DNA from: Nitratireductor sp.
GTDB lineage: Bacteria > Pseudomonadota > Alphaproteobacteria > Rhizobiales > Rhizobiaceae
DNA: 64,000 nt
Assembly: GCA_017854535.1 (NCBI GenBank)
Contig: JAFMHL010000010.1
Location: 1-64,000, forward strand
Reading direction: 5' to 3'
Each line of letters begins with the position of its first letter. Within the stretch, counting starts at the first letter, position 1. Below are positions 27,644 to 35,895 of the stretch, piece by piece. The translations under genes and the position numbers were made by a program. A model generated the notes under the pieces. It ran no database searches. It was not told the origin of the DNA and saw nothing but the letters and a program-made list of their open reading frames with translations.

Positions 27644-28090
27644 ATGCCTGCCGTCTTTGGAAAACAGGAAGCTCATTTGCTGCTTGAAAACGTTTTTGCG
27701 CCTTGGGTTCAAGATTTGGGTCTTGAAATTGGAGACGTGTCTGAAAATCAGTGTGATTTTATCCTTCCAGCTGGCGAAAAACTGGTTCGCCAAGCAGGTG
27801 TAAACTCGGAAAATGCAGGAAAGCCAATCGTTTGCGGCCAGGCATTGGCAGCAGCTGCAGATACCGCGTCAGTATTGGGCCTAGCATTAATCAATGGCAA
27901 TATTCGGCCCAACACCACAACCGATTTCTCAATTCGCTTTCTTCGCCCAATTTTTGAAGGGAATGTGAAAATCGTGGTGAGACCATTATCCAATGGCAAG
28001 CGAATGGCAGTCACTGAAGTCCATTTTTACAGCGAAGGCGGCACAAAGCCCGGTGCTCATGCCACTTGCACCTTTGCATTTCTGGACTAA
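27644..28090 (+). CDS. PaaI-family hotdog thioesterase
   Basis: A 148-residue hotdog-fold protein, probably an acyl-CoA thioesterase. Recognisable parts are NAGKPIVCGQALAAAADTAS (the helix usually carrying the catalytic acid) and FSIRFLRPIFEGNVKI. It differs from the PaaI encoded at 31945-32382 and is the only gene on the plus strand in this part of the locus, so it shares an operator with paaABCDE. A role in freeing CoA from dead-end aromatic thioesters is plausible. ATG at 27644 has AAGGA at proper distance. Its stop overlaps that of paaX on the other strand. Confidence 0.8.
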   Translation: MPAVFGKQEAHLLLENVFAPWVQDLGLEIGDVSENQCDFILPAGEKLVRQAGVNSENAGKPIVCGQALAAAADTASVLGLALINGNIRPNTTTDFSIRFLRPIFEGNVKIVVRPLSNGKRMAVTEVHFYSEGGTKPGAHATCTFAFLD

Positions 28091-28986
28091 CCAAAACGGT
28101 TGGCTGCAGAAGCATCAGCCGCAGGTAATTTTCCATTCAGGCAAAAGGCTTCTTTGTCCAGCCAAGCTTCCGAGACATTATAAAGTCTGGCATAAAGCGC
28201 ACTCGTAAATGCCCGGCATTTATTTTCAGGCCAATCAATTGGCAACAATTCAGTGGGCACATGATGCAAGCGCAAGGCAATCCTGCGCCATTCATGAATC
28301 AACAAACAACGAATAGACAAAGCCTCTAGTGAATTAGGCTGCCAACCATCTTCGATTGCGCCAAGAACCGGCTCGAAAACATCTATCAAGCGCTCCATAG
28401 AAGCACCAAGTTCCTGCGGCGCAAGCAGTTCTAAAAACCATGAAGGTTTTTGAACAAAGTTACCTTCAAACAACATCAACGCTGAAGGCAAATCGCTGCG
28501 TTTAATATTATTCAAATCCAAAAGAAGCCAACCTTTTTGAAGAGAAATTGTATGTGCTTCAATTTGTTGATCGAGAACAAGGTCATTGGGCAAAACGCCA
28601 AGCGCCCAGTTTCCGCTTTCACTTTCCATGTTTGGCGGAGCATAAATTAGTTCCGCCGCCTTTTGAAACGCTTTTTCACGATAGGGAGCCAGTCTATAAA
28701 AACTGGCCCGTCCCTGACGTTCCCGCTCAATCCAACCATCTGAGGCAAGACGGGAAACCGCTGTTCGAATTGCCCCAGCCTCCAACCCTGTTGCCTCGAT
28801 AACTTGCCCCAATGAAAGCGCCGAAATAGAGCCACCCCGCGGCACAATGGCATCGCCAAAAAATGTGACAATCAATGACCATGTTTTCAGCCGCACAGGC
28901 GTTCCCAATTGCGCTGCCAGTTCAACCGGATCAGGTTTGAAAGATTTTGCCTTGGTAAAATTCAAAACTTTGTTCTCGTCAGACAT
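28087..28986 (-). CDS. paaX: Phenylacetic acid degradation operon repressor PaaX
   Basis: A 299-residue transcriptional repressor that in enteric bacteria binds phenylacetyl-CoA as inducer. The N-terminal winged helix contains GGSISALSLGQVIEATGLEA and AIRTAVSRLASDGWIERER; the middle and C-terminal PaaX-type domains follow (FYRLAPYREKAF, then HEWRRIALRLHHVPTELLP and DWP). ATG at 28986 has AGGTG just upstream; a TTG one codon earlier is possible. Two long inverted repeats in the flanking divergent promoters are its probable operators. Confidence 0.93.
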   Translation of the reverse strand: MSDENKVLNFTKAKSFKPDPVELAAQLGTPVRLKTWSLIVTFFGDAIVPRGGSISALSLGQVIEATGLEAGAIRTAVSRLASDGWIERERQGRASFYRLAPYREKAFQKAAELIYAPPNMESESGNWALGVLPNDLVLDQQIEAHTISLQKGWLLLDLNNIKRSDLPSALMLFEGNFVQKPSWFLELLAPQELGASMERLIDVFEPVLGAIEDGWQPNSLEALSIRCLLIHEWRRIALRLHHVPTELLPIDWPENKCRAFTSALYARLYNVSEAWLDKEAFCLNGKLPAADASAANRFG

Positions 28987-28993
28987 CAAACAC

Positions 28994-31018
28994 CTAATAC
29001 TGGTTCATGGTGCGAAGCTCATACTCAGCAACGGGATCATTGTCTTGATTATAGAGCATAACATTCCAACGAACCTCACCATATTCATCATTTCTGCGAG
29101 TCTTCTTCTTGACGGTGAGCCTGACACGAATTGAATCTCCGGGCGAAACTGGCTTCAAGAATTTAAGACCTTCCAGGCCTGTATTTGCCAATACAGGACC
29201 CGGATCACCATGTACAAACAAACCCGCCGCAAATGATAGCAGCAAATAACCATGGGCAACGCGCCCCGGGAAAAACGGATTGGCCTTGGCTGCCTCCTCG
29301 TCCATATGCGCGTAGAATGTATCGCCGGTAAATTCAGCGAAATGCTCAATATCATCCAATGTAACTTGGCGGTAGTCGGTATTGAGGGTCTCACCAATTT
29401 CCAACTCGCCAAACTTGCGCGTAAAGGGATGGGTCTTACTATCAATTTCCTTCGCACCATTGATCCAGGAATTACTAACCGCCGTTAGAATATGCGGCGA
29501 GCCTTGAACGGCCGTGCGCTGCATATAATGCATAACGCCGCGAATACCGCCGAGTTCTTCGCCCCCACCTGCCCTGCCCGGTCCCCCATGAACCATTTGC
29601 GGCATAGGCGCTCCATGGCCCGTGGCTTCTTTCATGCTACTGGCATTATTGATATAAATACGCCCATGCCAGCAAGCGGTTTGCTGAACGGCTTTTCTGG
29701 CAATCGAGCCATCATTGGTAACAAGCGAGGCAACTAGACTTCCTCCGCCTTTGTTGACCAAAACACACCCATGATCGAAGTCCCGATAGGCCATAATCGT
29801 CGAAACAGGTCCGAATGCTTCAGTGTTATGAACAATATTCGCACCGTCTGGATCTTCACAATGCAAAAGAACAGGAGCCATGAACGCGCCTTTGTCCACA
29901 TCAGCCCCAACAATATTTATGCGATCAGCCCTGCTGCCAAGGCGCTTGGCTTCTTGACCAAGCATTGCCGTTTTCGCCATCACGTCATCACGATGCGACC
30001 TGGAAACAAGCGCGCCCATGCGCACGTCTTCAAGACGAGGATCACCAATGATAGTTTTCTCAAGCTTACTGGTCACAACATCGGTAATCTGATCCAGCAT
30101 TGTTGAGGGCACGATAATTCGGCGGATGGCGGTACATTTTTGGCCGGCCTTGGTCGTCATTTCCCGAACGATTTCTTTCACAAAAAGACCAAATTCAGGG
30201 TCATCGACACCAATATCGGGGCCAAGCAGCGTTGCGTTCAAACTATCTTGCTCAGCAATAAATCTCACGGAGTTTTTCAGTAAATGCATATTCGATCGGA
30301 GCATGAGCGCCGTATCTGCTGATCCTGTAAAACTCACAACATCCTGACAATCGAGATGTTCAAGCATGTCGCCAACACTGCCGCAAATCAGTTGCACCGA
30401 GCCTTCCGGCAATAACCCGCTTTCGATCATCATTCGAAAACAGGCCTCTGTTAGATAGGCCGTTGCGCTTGCAGGTTTCACAATAGCCGGAACGCCAGCC
30501 AGCAAACAGGGCGCCAATTTTTCCAGCATTCCCCAAACCGGAAAATTGAAAGCATTTATGTGCAACGCCACTCCCAGCAGCGAGGTACAAACATGCTGTC
30601 CCAAAAAAGTGCCATTGCGCGATAATTGCTCCACTTCACCATCGATATAAATCGTATCGTCTGGCATTTCCCGCCGACCTTTGGCACCATAGGCCAACAA
30701 GGTTCCGATACCGCCATCAATGTCCACGCGTGAATCGTTCAATGTTGCGCCCGTATGATAGGAAAGATCATACAGTGCTTCTTTGCGCTCCGATAAATAT
30801 TGCGCCAGCGCCTTCAACATCTTAGCGCGGTCGTGAAACGTCATGGCGCGCAATGCTGGGCCACCCAAGCCTTTGGCAAAACTGCGCATGGCATTCGCAT
30901 CAGGCGATGATTTACCAAGCCGGGCAACGGTCTCCCCCGTTATCGCGCATGGTAACAAAACAACCTGATCCGTTTGATCAACCCAGTGCCCAACCATAAA
31001 ACTTTGCAGCGCCAGCAT
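28994..31018 (-). CDS. paaZ: Bifunctional oxepin-CoA hydrolase / 3-oxo-5,6-dehydrosuberyl-CoA semialdehyde dehydrogenase PaaZ
   Basis: A 674-residue fusion that opens the oxepin-CoA ring and oxidises the resulting aldehyde. The N-terminal aldehyde dehydrogenase (about 1-520) has catalytic E256 in FIAEQDS and C295 in AGQKCTAI, the same positions as in the E. coli enzyme. The C-terminal MaoC-like hydratase (about 535-674) has D566 and H571 in GDTFYAH. Both halves therefore look active. GGGAA precedes ATG at 31018. It ends eight bases before paaX on the same strand and its promoter faces that of paaG. Confidence 0.96.
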   Translation of the reverse strand: MLALQSFMVGHWVDQTDQVVLLPCAITGETVARLGKSSPDANAMRSFAKGLGGPALRAMTFHDRAKMLKALAQYLSERKEALYDLSYHTGATLNDSRVDIDGGIGTLLAYGAKGRREMPDDTIYIDGEVEQLSRNGTFLGQHVCTSLLGVALHINAFNFPVWGMLEKLAPCLLAGVPAIVKPASATAYLTEACFRMMIESGLLPEGSVQLICGSVGDMLEHLDCQDVVSFTGSADTALMLRSNMHLLKNSVRFIAEQDSLNATLLGPDIGVDDPEFGLFVKEIVREMTTKAGQKCTAIRRIIVPSTMLDQITDVVTSKLEKTIIGDPRLEDVRMGALVSRSHRDDVMAKTAMLGQEAKRLGSRADRINIVGADVDKGAFMAPVLLHCEDPDGANIVHNTEAFGPVSTIMAYRDFDHGCVLVNKGGGSLVASLVTNDGSIARKAVQQTACWHGRIYINNASSMKEATGHGAPMPQMVHGGPGRAGGGEELGGIRGVMHYMQRTAVQGSPHILTAVSNSWINGAKEIDSKTHPFTRKFGELEIGETLNTDYRQVTLDDIEHFAEFTGDTFYAHMDEEAAKANPFFPGRVAHGYLLLSFAAGLFVHGDPGPVLANTGLEGLKFLKPVSPGDSIRVRLTVKKKTRRNDEYGEVRWNVMLYNQDNDPVAEYELRTMNQY

Positions 31019-31044
31019 CCATATTTCCCATCAAATTTCATTTG

Positions 31045-31077
31045 TTACAAATATTGACATGCTTGAAAATTTTGTAA
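31045..31077. promoter_or_regulatory. PaaX-type operator candidate 2 (paaZ / paaG promoter)
   Basis: TTACAAATAT (31045-31054) and AATTTTGTAA (31068-31077) form an imperfect inverted repeat with a 13-bp spacer between divergent paaZ and paaG. Outer TTACAA/TTGTAA elements are identical to those of the paaA site, and total length differs by one base. The repeat is 27 bp upstream of paaZ. Confidence 0.6.
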
Positions 31078-31155
31078 AGCATTCTTCCCTTGGCAAGAAA
31101 ACTGATTTAACTTGGTCGATACGAAAGCTGGAGTTTCGGGCTTGTGGGAGGAAGA

Positions 31156-31941
31156 ATGAGCAAACCACTTTTAACATCTTTGGCCGATGGTGTTTTGGAA
31201 ATTACCCTGAACAGACCAGATCAGTTGAACGCATTCACCGTTGAAATGCACCAGCACTTACGTGCAGCAATGGAGGATGCGCGGGACAATCCTCAAATCA
31301 GGGCAATCATTCTAACAGGTTCAGGTCGTGGCTTTTGTGCCGGGCAAGACCTTTCTGAAAGAGACCCATCCAAGAAAGAAATCGTTGATCTGAAAGTCAC
31401 CCTTTCAACAAATTACAATCCGCTCATCCGCATGATGCGGGCTATGGAAAAACCCATCATATGTGCCGTCAATGGCGTTGCTGCTGGTGCTGGAGCGAAC
31501 TTGGCATTGGCCTGTGACATCGTATTAGCTGCCGACAATGCAAAATTTATTCAGGCATTCTCCAAGATCGGCCTTATACCTGATGCTGGCGGCACTTACA
31601 CGCTCACCCACTTGCTAGGTGAAGCGCGCGCCAAAGCTCTTGCGATGACAGCCCAACCGCTTAGCGCCCAAAAGGCAGAAGAGTGGGGCCTCATCTGGCA
31701 ATGCACACCGGCCGATGAATTGATGGATGAAGCTCGTAAACTCGCTAAATCCTTGGCGTCCAGTGCAACCCTTGGCATCGGAAAAACCAAACAGGTTATA
31801 CAAGCGGCAAGCACAAATAGCTTGGATCAACAATTGGATCTGGAGGCCGAGACACAAGGCGAGTTAGGCCGTAGTGCTGATTTCAAAGAAGGCGTCCAAG
31901 CCTTTTTGGAAAAACGTCCAGCCAGTTTCACGGGTAAATAA
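31156..31941 (+). CDS. paaG: Epoxyphenylacetyl-CoA isomerase PaaG (enoyl-CoA hydratase family)
   Basis: A 261-residue crotonase-fold enzyme that converts ring-1,2-epoxyphenylacetyl-CoA to oxepin-CoA. Oxyanion-hole segments are GRGFCAGQDLSERD and VNGVAAGAGANLALACDI; IGLIPDAGGTYTL carries the acid typical of PaaG. ATG at 31156 follows GGGAGG. It starts a plus-strand operon paaG-paaI-paaK, three bases before paaI. PaaF, the paralogous hydratase, is not in the window, so identity as PaaG rather than PaaF relies on IPDAGG and position. Confidence 0.9.
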   Translation: MSKPLLTSLADGVLEITLNRPDQLNAFTVEMHQHLRAAMEDARDNPQIRAIILTGSGRGFCAGQDLSERDPSKKEIVDLKVTLSTNYNPLIRMMRAMEKPIICAVNGVAAGAGANLALACDIVLAADNAKFIQAFSKIGLIPDAGGTYTLTHLLGEARAKALAMTAQPLSAQKAEEWGLIWQCTPADELMDEARKLAKSLASSATLGIGKTKQVIQAASTNSLDQQLDLEAETQGELGRSADFKEGVQAFLEKRPASFTGK

Positions 31942-31944
31942 CCA

Positions 31945-32382
31945 ATGCCAATCAGTGAACAGGAACGGGCCCAAAAAAGCGCTGATGCTATGTGGGAAAA
32001 CGATAATGCTTCCCAAGGCATGGGGATGGAAATCGTTTCAATCCAGCCGGGCAAAGCAGTCCTGACCATGAAGGTCGAAAAACGACACACTAATGGACAT
32101 CAAATCTGCCATGGAGGGTTCATATTCACCCTTGCTGACAGCGCATTTGCTTTTGCTTGCAACTCCTACAACAAATCGACCGTGGCCCAGCAATGCACCA
32201 TCAATTTTCTTGCCCCGGGAAGGCTCGCAGATCAACTCACCGCCTCTGCTGAGGAAATACACTTGGCAGGACGAAGTGGGATTTACGACATCACCGTTGC
32301 CAATCAGGACGGCGTTAAAATCGCAGAATTTCGCGGGATGAGCCGCACCATCAAAGGCCAGTTGTTTGAGGAAGACGAATGA
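31945..32382 (+). CDS. paaI: Hydroxyphenylacetyl-CoA thioesterase PaaI
   Basis: A 145-residue hotdog thioesterase with the family core GHQICHGGFIFTLADSAFAF, whose aspartate is the catalytic acid, and the strand AQQCTINFLAPGRLADQLTA. It rescues CoA from hydroxylated or otherwise dead-end phenylacetyl-CoA derivatives. The start lies three bases after the paaG stop and the stop overlaps paaK (ATGA). Confidence 0.94.
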   Translation: MPISEQERAQKSADAMWENDNASQGMGMEIVSIQPGKAVLTMKVEKRHTNGHQICHGGFIFTLADSAFAFACNSYNKSTVAQQCTINFLAPGRLADQLTASAEEIHLAGRSGIYDITVANQDGVKIAEFRGMSRTIKGQLFEEDE

Positions 32383-33689
32383 AAGACCTAACGCCACTAA
32401 AATCATCCCTCGACCCTATTGAAATAGCCTCGCGCGATGAAATCACCGCGCTCCAGCTAGAGCGCTTGAAATGGTCTTTGGCCCATGCCTACAACAACGT
32501 CCCACACTACAAAAACGCGTTTGACGCAGAAGGCGTCCATCCTGATGATTTGAAATCCTTGAGCGATCTGGCCAAGTTTCCTTTCACCATGAAAAAGGAT
32601 TTACGCGACAATTACCCCTTTGGCATGTTCGCCGTCCCGCGCGAAAAATTGGCCCGTGTCCATGCATCGTCGGGGACAACGGGCAAACCAACGGTTGTCG
32701 GCTATACGGCAAAAGACATTGACACTTGGGCAACGGTTATGGCCCGTTCCATGCGCGCGTCAGGAACCAAACCGGGTGATATGATCCATAATGCTTATGG
32801 CTATGGACTGTTTACAGGCGGTTTGGGCGCTCACTATGGCGGCGAAAAATTGGGCTGCACGGTGGTACCAATTTCCGGCGGCATGACAGCCCGTCAGGTA
32901 ACCATTATTGAAGATTTCCGGCCAACCACAATCATGGTGACACCGTCTTATATGCTTGCCATTCTTGACGAATACAAAGCCCAAGGCTTTGACCCGGCAA
33001 AAACGCCCTTGGAAGTCGGCATATTTGGCGCAGAACCCTGGACCAATGCCATGCGCAAAGAGATCGAACAAACCTTCGATATGCATGCGGTGGATATTTA
33101 TGGCTTGTCAGAAGTTATGGGACCCGGCGTTGCCAATGAATGTGTTGAGACGAAAGATGGCTTACATATTTGGGAAGATCATTTCTTTCCTGAAGTCATT
33201 AACCCGGAAACAGGCGAACCAGTCGCAGATGGTGAAATGGGTGAACTGGTATTCACATCACTCACCAAAGAAGCCTTCCCGATTATTCGATACCGCACAC
33301 GGGATTTAACAAGACTGTTGCCTGGAACTGCGCGTTCCATGAGGCGGATGGAAAAAATAACCGGACGCTCCGATGATATGATCATTTTGCGAGGCGTGAA
33401 TGTTTTCCCCACCCAAATCGAGGAGCAATTGATGAAGGTTAAAAGCCTTGCCCCTCACTTTCAGATCGAATTGACCAATGATGGCCGTATGGACGCCATG
33501 ACAGTGCATGTGGAAGCAACGATGGACAACAGCGACGAAAATTCGAAAGAAGCATCAGCAAAACTGTTGACCAATCACATCAAAGATATTGTCGGCGTAT
33601 CAACCAAGGTCATTGTAAACGCTCCTGGTGGCATTGAACGTTCAATGGGCAAAGCGGTCCGTGTAAAAGACAATAGAAAGTCTCGCTGA
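32379..33689 (+). CDS. paaK: Phenylacetate-CoA ligase
   Basis: A 436-residue adenylate-forming enzyme that activates phenylacetate to phenylacetyl-CoA, the committed step. Signatures are the P-loop ASSGTTGKPTVVGYT, the aryl-binding block YGYGLFTGGLGAHYGGEKLG, VDIYGLSEVMGPG, FPIIRYRTRDLTRLLPG and GRSDDMIILRGVNVFPTQIE. Length is normal. It ends the paaG-paaI-paaK operon. Confidence 0.96.
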   Translation: MKDLTPLKSSLDPIEIASRDEITALQLERLKWSLAHAYNNVPHYKNAFDAEGVHPDDLKSLSDLAKFPFTMKKDLRDNYPFGMFAVPREKLARVHASSGTTGKPTVVGYTAKDIDTWATVMARSMRASGTKPGDMIHNAYGYGLFTGGLGAHYGGEKLGCTVVPISGGMTARQVTIIEDFRPTTIMVTPSYMLAILDEYKAQGFDPAKTPLEVGIFGAEPWTNAMRKEIEQTFDMHAVDIYGLSEVMGPGVANECVETKDGLHIWEDHFFPEVINPETGEPVADGEMGELVFTSLTKEAFPIIRYRTRDLTRLLPGTARSMRRMEKITGRSDDMIILRGVNVFPTQIEEQLMKVKSLAPHFQIELTNDGRMDAMTVHVEATMDNSDENSKEASAKLLTNHIKDIVGVSTKVIVNAPGGIERSMGKAVRVKDNRKSR

Positions 33690-33737
33690 AAGCAAAACTC
33701 TCAAATGTACTACTGACGACCCCATGAATGCTGAGAA

Positions 33738-34136
33738 TTAGACAGGAGAGTTGTCAAACATTTCTTGGGGCTTAGCCTTAGAAATCGCAACTTCCGTTTC
33801 GACAAGGTGACCAATCTCTGCCTTGACTTCATGAGACAGCTCAAGCCCGTCTGCATAATGATCAAGATAATCCTTACCCAAAGTTGTCCACCAATGGGAA
33901 CTTTGCTGGAAGATCGAAGCTGGGTCCGTAGTTGTTAATAGAGCGCCAGCGCTTTTCAGATTCTCTTCTATTCGCTTTGTGATAAACCCAATGTTCTTAT
34001 CGTTGTAAGTTTGGAAAGAAGCTAACAAGTCCATTCCAAAATGATAGGGTTGCATAGAGGTATGAACCGCTTTTGCGTTATCAATTTCCGTTGGTTCTTT
34101 CTGTTTTGTCATAACTTTTGATGATATTTTGCTCAT
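33738..34136 (-). CDS. Phasin-like protein
   Basis: A 132-residue, largely helical, Glu/Lys-rich protein without a signal peptide. Segments such as LLASFQTYNDKNIGFITKRI and SHWWTTLGKDYLDHYADGLE resemble the helical repeats of phasins, which coat polyhydroxyalkanoate granules, but the match is by general pattern only. ATG at 34136 is preceded by GGGAGAG. A perfect FNR/FixK-type box lies about 75 bp upstream at a distance that fits activation. Convergent with paaK. Another helical granule- or membrane-associated protein is possible. Confidence 0.5.
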   Translation of the reverse strand: MSKISSKVMTKQKEPTEIDNAKAVHTSMQPYHFGMDLLASFQTYNDKNIGFITKRIEENLKSAGALLTTTDPASIFQQSSHWWTTLGKDYLDHYADGLELSHEVKAEIGHLVETEVAISKAKPQEMFDNSPV

Positions 34137-34178
34137 CACAACTCTCCCGATTTGCCCAGCCTTTGAACATGCAAACAA

Positions 34179-34218
34179 GTTATGTCCATGCAATTCTGCC
34201 TGCATTGATACAAATCAA
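34179..34218 (-). promoter_or_regulatory. FNR/FixK box with candidate -10 upstream of the phasin-like gene
   Basis: TTGAT-ACAA-ATCAA at 34205-34218 is a perfect match to the FNR/ANR/FixK consensus TTGATN4ATCAA. On the minus strand a -10-like CATAAC lies at 34184-34179, placing the transcription start near 34172, about 40 bp from the centre of the box, the classical class II activator distance. The gene served starts at 34136. This predicts low-oxygen induction. Confidence 0.65.
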
Positions 34219-34279
34219 GAATTTGGAAAATAATTTCTATGCAACGGCCTGAGCGACAAATTTGGCGGGGACGGAATTA

Positions 34280-34546
34280 TCAATTGTTGGGAAATGCATC
34301 ACGTCCGTATTGCACCAGCTTGCCTAACAAATCTGCGCTCGCAGGATCCCCTGTTTCAAGGGCAAACACATAGGCATGGGTGTAATAAAAACAGGCAGCA
34401 TCAATATCGCCTGCCAGTTCTTTAAGAGCGCCTGCATCGCGATATAACGACACCAAGGCCACATGATCATCGCGATCATGAGCAGCCAAAAGCGCTGCCT
34501 CCAGCGCAAAAAGTTGATCTCCAAAACTCATTGGGTCAACACTCAA
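34280..34546 (-). CDS. Small protein of unknown function coupled to a Rieske oxygenase
   Basis: An acidic, helical protein of 83-88 residues with no signal peptide, membrane segment or cysteine motif. The sequence (FALEAALLAAHDRDDHVALV, SLYRDAGALKELAGDIDAAC) suggests two or three helical hairpins like a short TPR unit. The start is either TTG at 34546, which overlaps the oxygenase stop (TTGA), or ATG at 34531; neither has a strong ribosome site, so translation is probably coupled. I do not recognise the family. Its place suggests a role with the oxygenase, perhaps as a stabiliser, but that is inference. Confidence 0.6.
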   Translation of the reverse strand: MSVDPMSFGDQLFALEAALLAAHDRDDHVALVSLYRDAGALKELAGDIDAACFYYTHAYVFALETGDPASADLLGKLVQYGRDAFPNN

Positions 34547-35733
34547 TCTTTATCTGCGTGGCCTGCTTCAATTTGAGTCGCAATCCAATGATGGAACATA
34601 TGCGTTGGCCCATCCATGGCAGGTGAGAATTTACCGCCATCGAAATAGTCGCCTTTACGCCCCTTTTGCATCCCTTCTACAACGAAGACATCTTCCTCAA
34701 ACACACCTTTCCAAAGTGTCGCATTGTTTGCCCGCATGGCATCATAGTTCGGAGACGTCGCGCCGTCTGGCGTATAGTACAACTCGATATGTTCCACCGT
34801 GTGATCAATCGCTTTTGGTTCCAGAATGATTGCAAAAGCATGATCGCGCTGAACGCCAAACAACACATTTGGATAGAGCGCGATATATTCAGCCCCTTCA
34901 TCCCAACGCTGTGAAAGGTTCTCAAAATCAGGAAAAACATGGCCATCAGAACCTTTAAGCTGCTTGTAAACCAGCGTTCCTTGACCGGAAAACTTCCCCT
35001 TTTGCTCAATATGATAATGATCTTCTAGCCGTGAATACGAGTTTAATCCCGGATGAATCCAAGGCAAATGATAACTCTCACAATAGTTCTCAACCGCAAG
35101 CTTCCAATTAGTTTGCACGTCAAGTTTGAAGGATGAGACCGCCCCCCCATGGGTCATTGGCTGCTCGTATTCTTTCCAACGCTCGATTACCTCTGCAGCA
35201 TAGGTTTCAAACTCCGGTGCTTCACCGGAAATATTCACAAAAATTACATCGCGCCAAACATAAGAGCGGATTTTTATCAAACCCAATTCATCACGTTTGA
35301 TGTCTTCATGGGTATTATGCCCCGCTCCGCCCACATGCGGCGTAGTAACCAGTTTACCTTCAAGCGAATAGCACCACGAATGATAAGGGCAGCGAAAGGT
35401 TCCGCGTAACTTTCCTTTTTCTTGAACAAGAATCATACCCCTGTGGCGACAAGTGTTCTGAAACACATTGATATTGCCTTCTTTGTCACGAACAGCGACC
35501 AATGGCATACCAATAAAATCAACAGGATTCGCGTCCCCATGCTCTGGGATATCTTTGCCGAAACCAATTGCAGACCAGTTTGCAAAGAGAACATGTTTTT
35601 TCTCTTCTTCAAAGGTAGCAGGGTCCACATAGTGCCTATTGGGCAGACCTTTAGCTTCATTTACATCCTTCAAAACATCAGACAAATAATCCATTGAATC
35701 GTCAAAATCTGGGTTTTTGGAATGAATATTCAT
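34543..35733 (-). CDS. Rieske-type aromatic-ring/choline-type oxygenase, alpha subunit
   Basis: A 396-residue oxygenase alpha subunit. The Rieske 2Fe-2S ligands are C95 and H97 (CRHRG) and C115 and H118 (CPYHSW). The catalytic mononuclear iron site is in ENYCESYHLPWIHPG, with H222 and H227 as ligands and E219 as the usual bridging acid position. The overall pattern resembles the glycine-betaine/choline/carnitine monooxygenase group more than ring dioxygenases, but the substrate is unknown. No beta subunit, ferredoxin or reductase gene is adjacent, so electrons must come from a reductase elsewhere. A small unknown protein follows with overlap. Confidence 0.85.
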   Translation of the reverse strand: MNIHSKNPDFDDSMDYLSDVLKDVNEAKGLPNRHYVDPATFEEEKKHVLFANWSAIGFGKDIPEHGDANPVDFIGMPLVAVRDKEGNINVFQNTCRHRGMILVQEKGKLRGTFRCPYHSWCYSLEGKLVTTPHVGGAGHNTHEDIKRDELGLIKIRSYVWRDVIFVNISGEAPEFETYAAEVIERWKEYEQPMTHGGAVSSFKLDVQTNWKLAVENYCESYHLPWIHPGLNSYSRLEDHYHIEQKGKFSGQGTLVYKQLKGSDGHVFPDFENLSQRWDEGAEYIALYPNVLFGVQRDHAFAIILEPKAIDHTVEHIELYYTPDGATSPNYDAMRANNATLWKGVFEEDVFVVEGMQKGRKGDYFDGGKFSPAMDGPTHMFHHWIATQIEAGHADKD

Positions 35734-35895
35734 GGGTTGCGCTCCACTAAAATCTGGTTAGCCCGATAATGCGATTAGAGCCCCATAGAAACAATGCTGG
35801 AAAAAGACATGTCTGACGCAAACACGATAGGAAATTAACTCCCAATACTCTTGTGTCTTTTTTGCGTTTTGCAGCAAATCAGGTAACAGGGAAAG

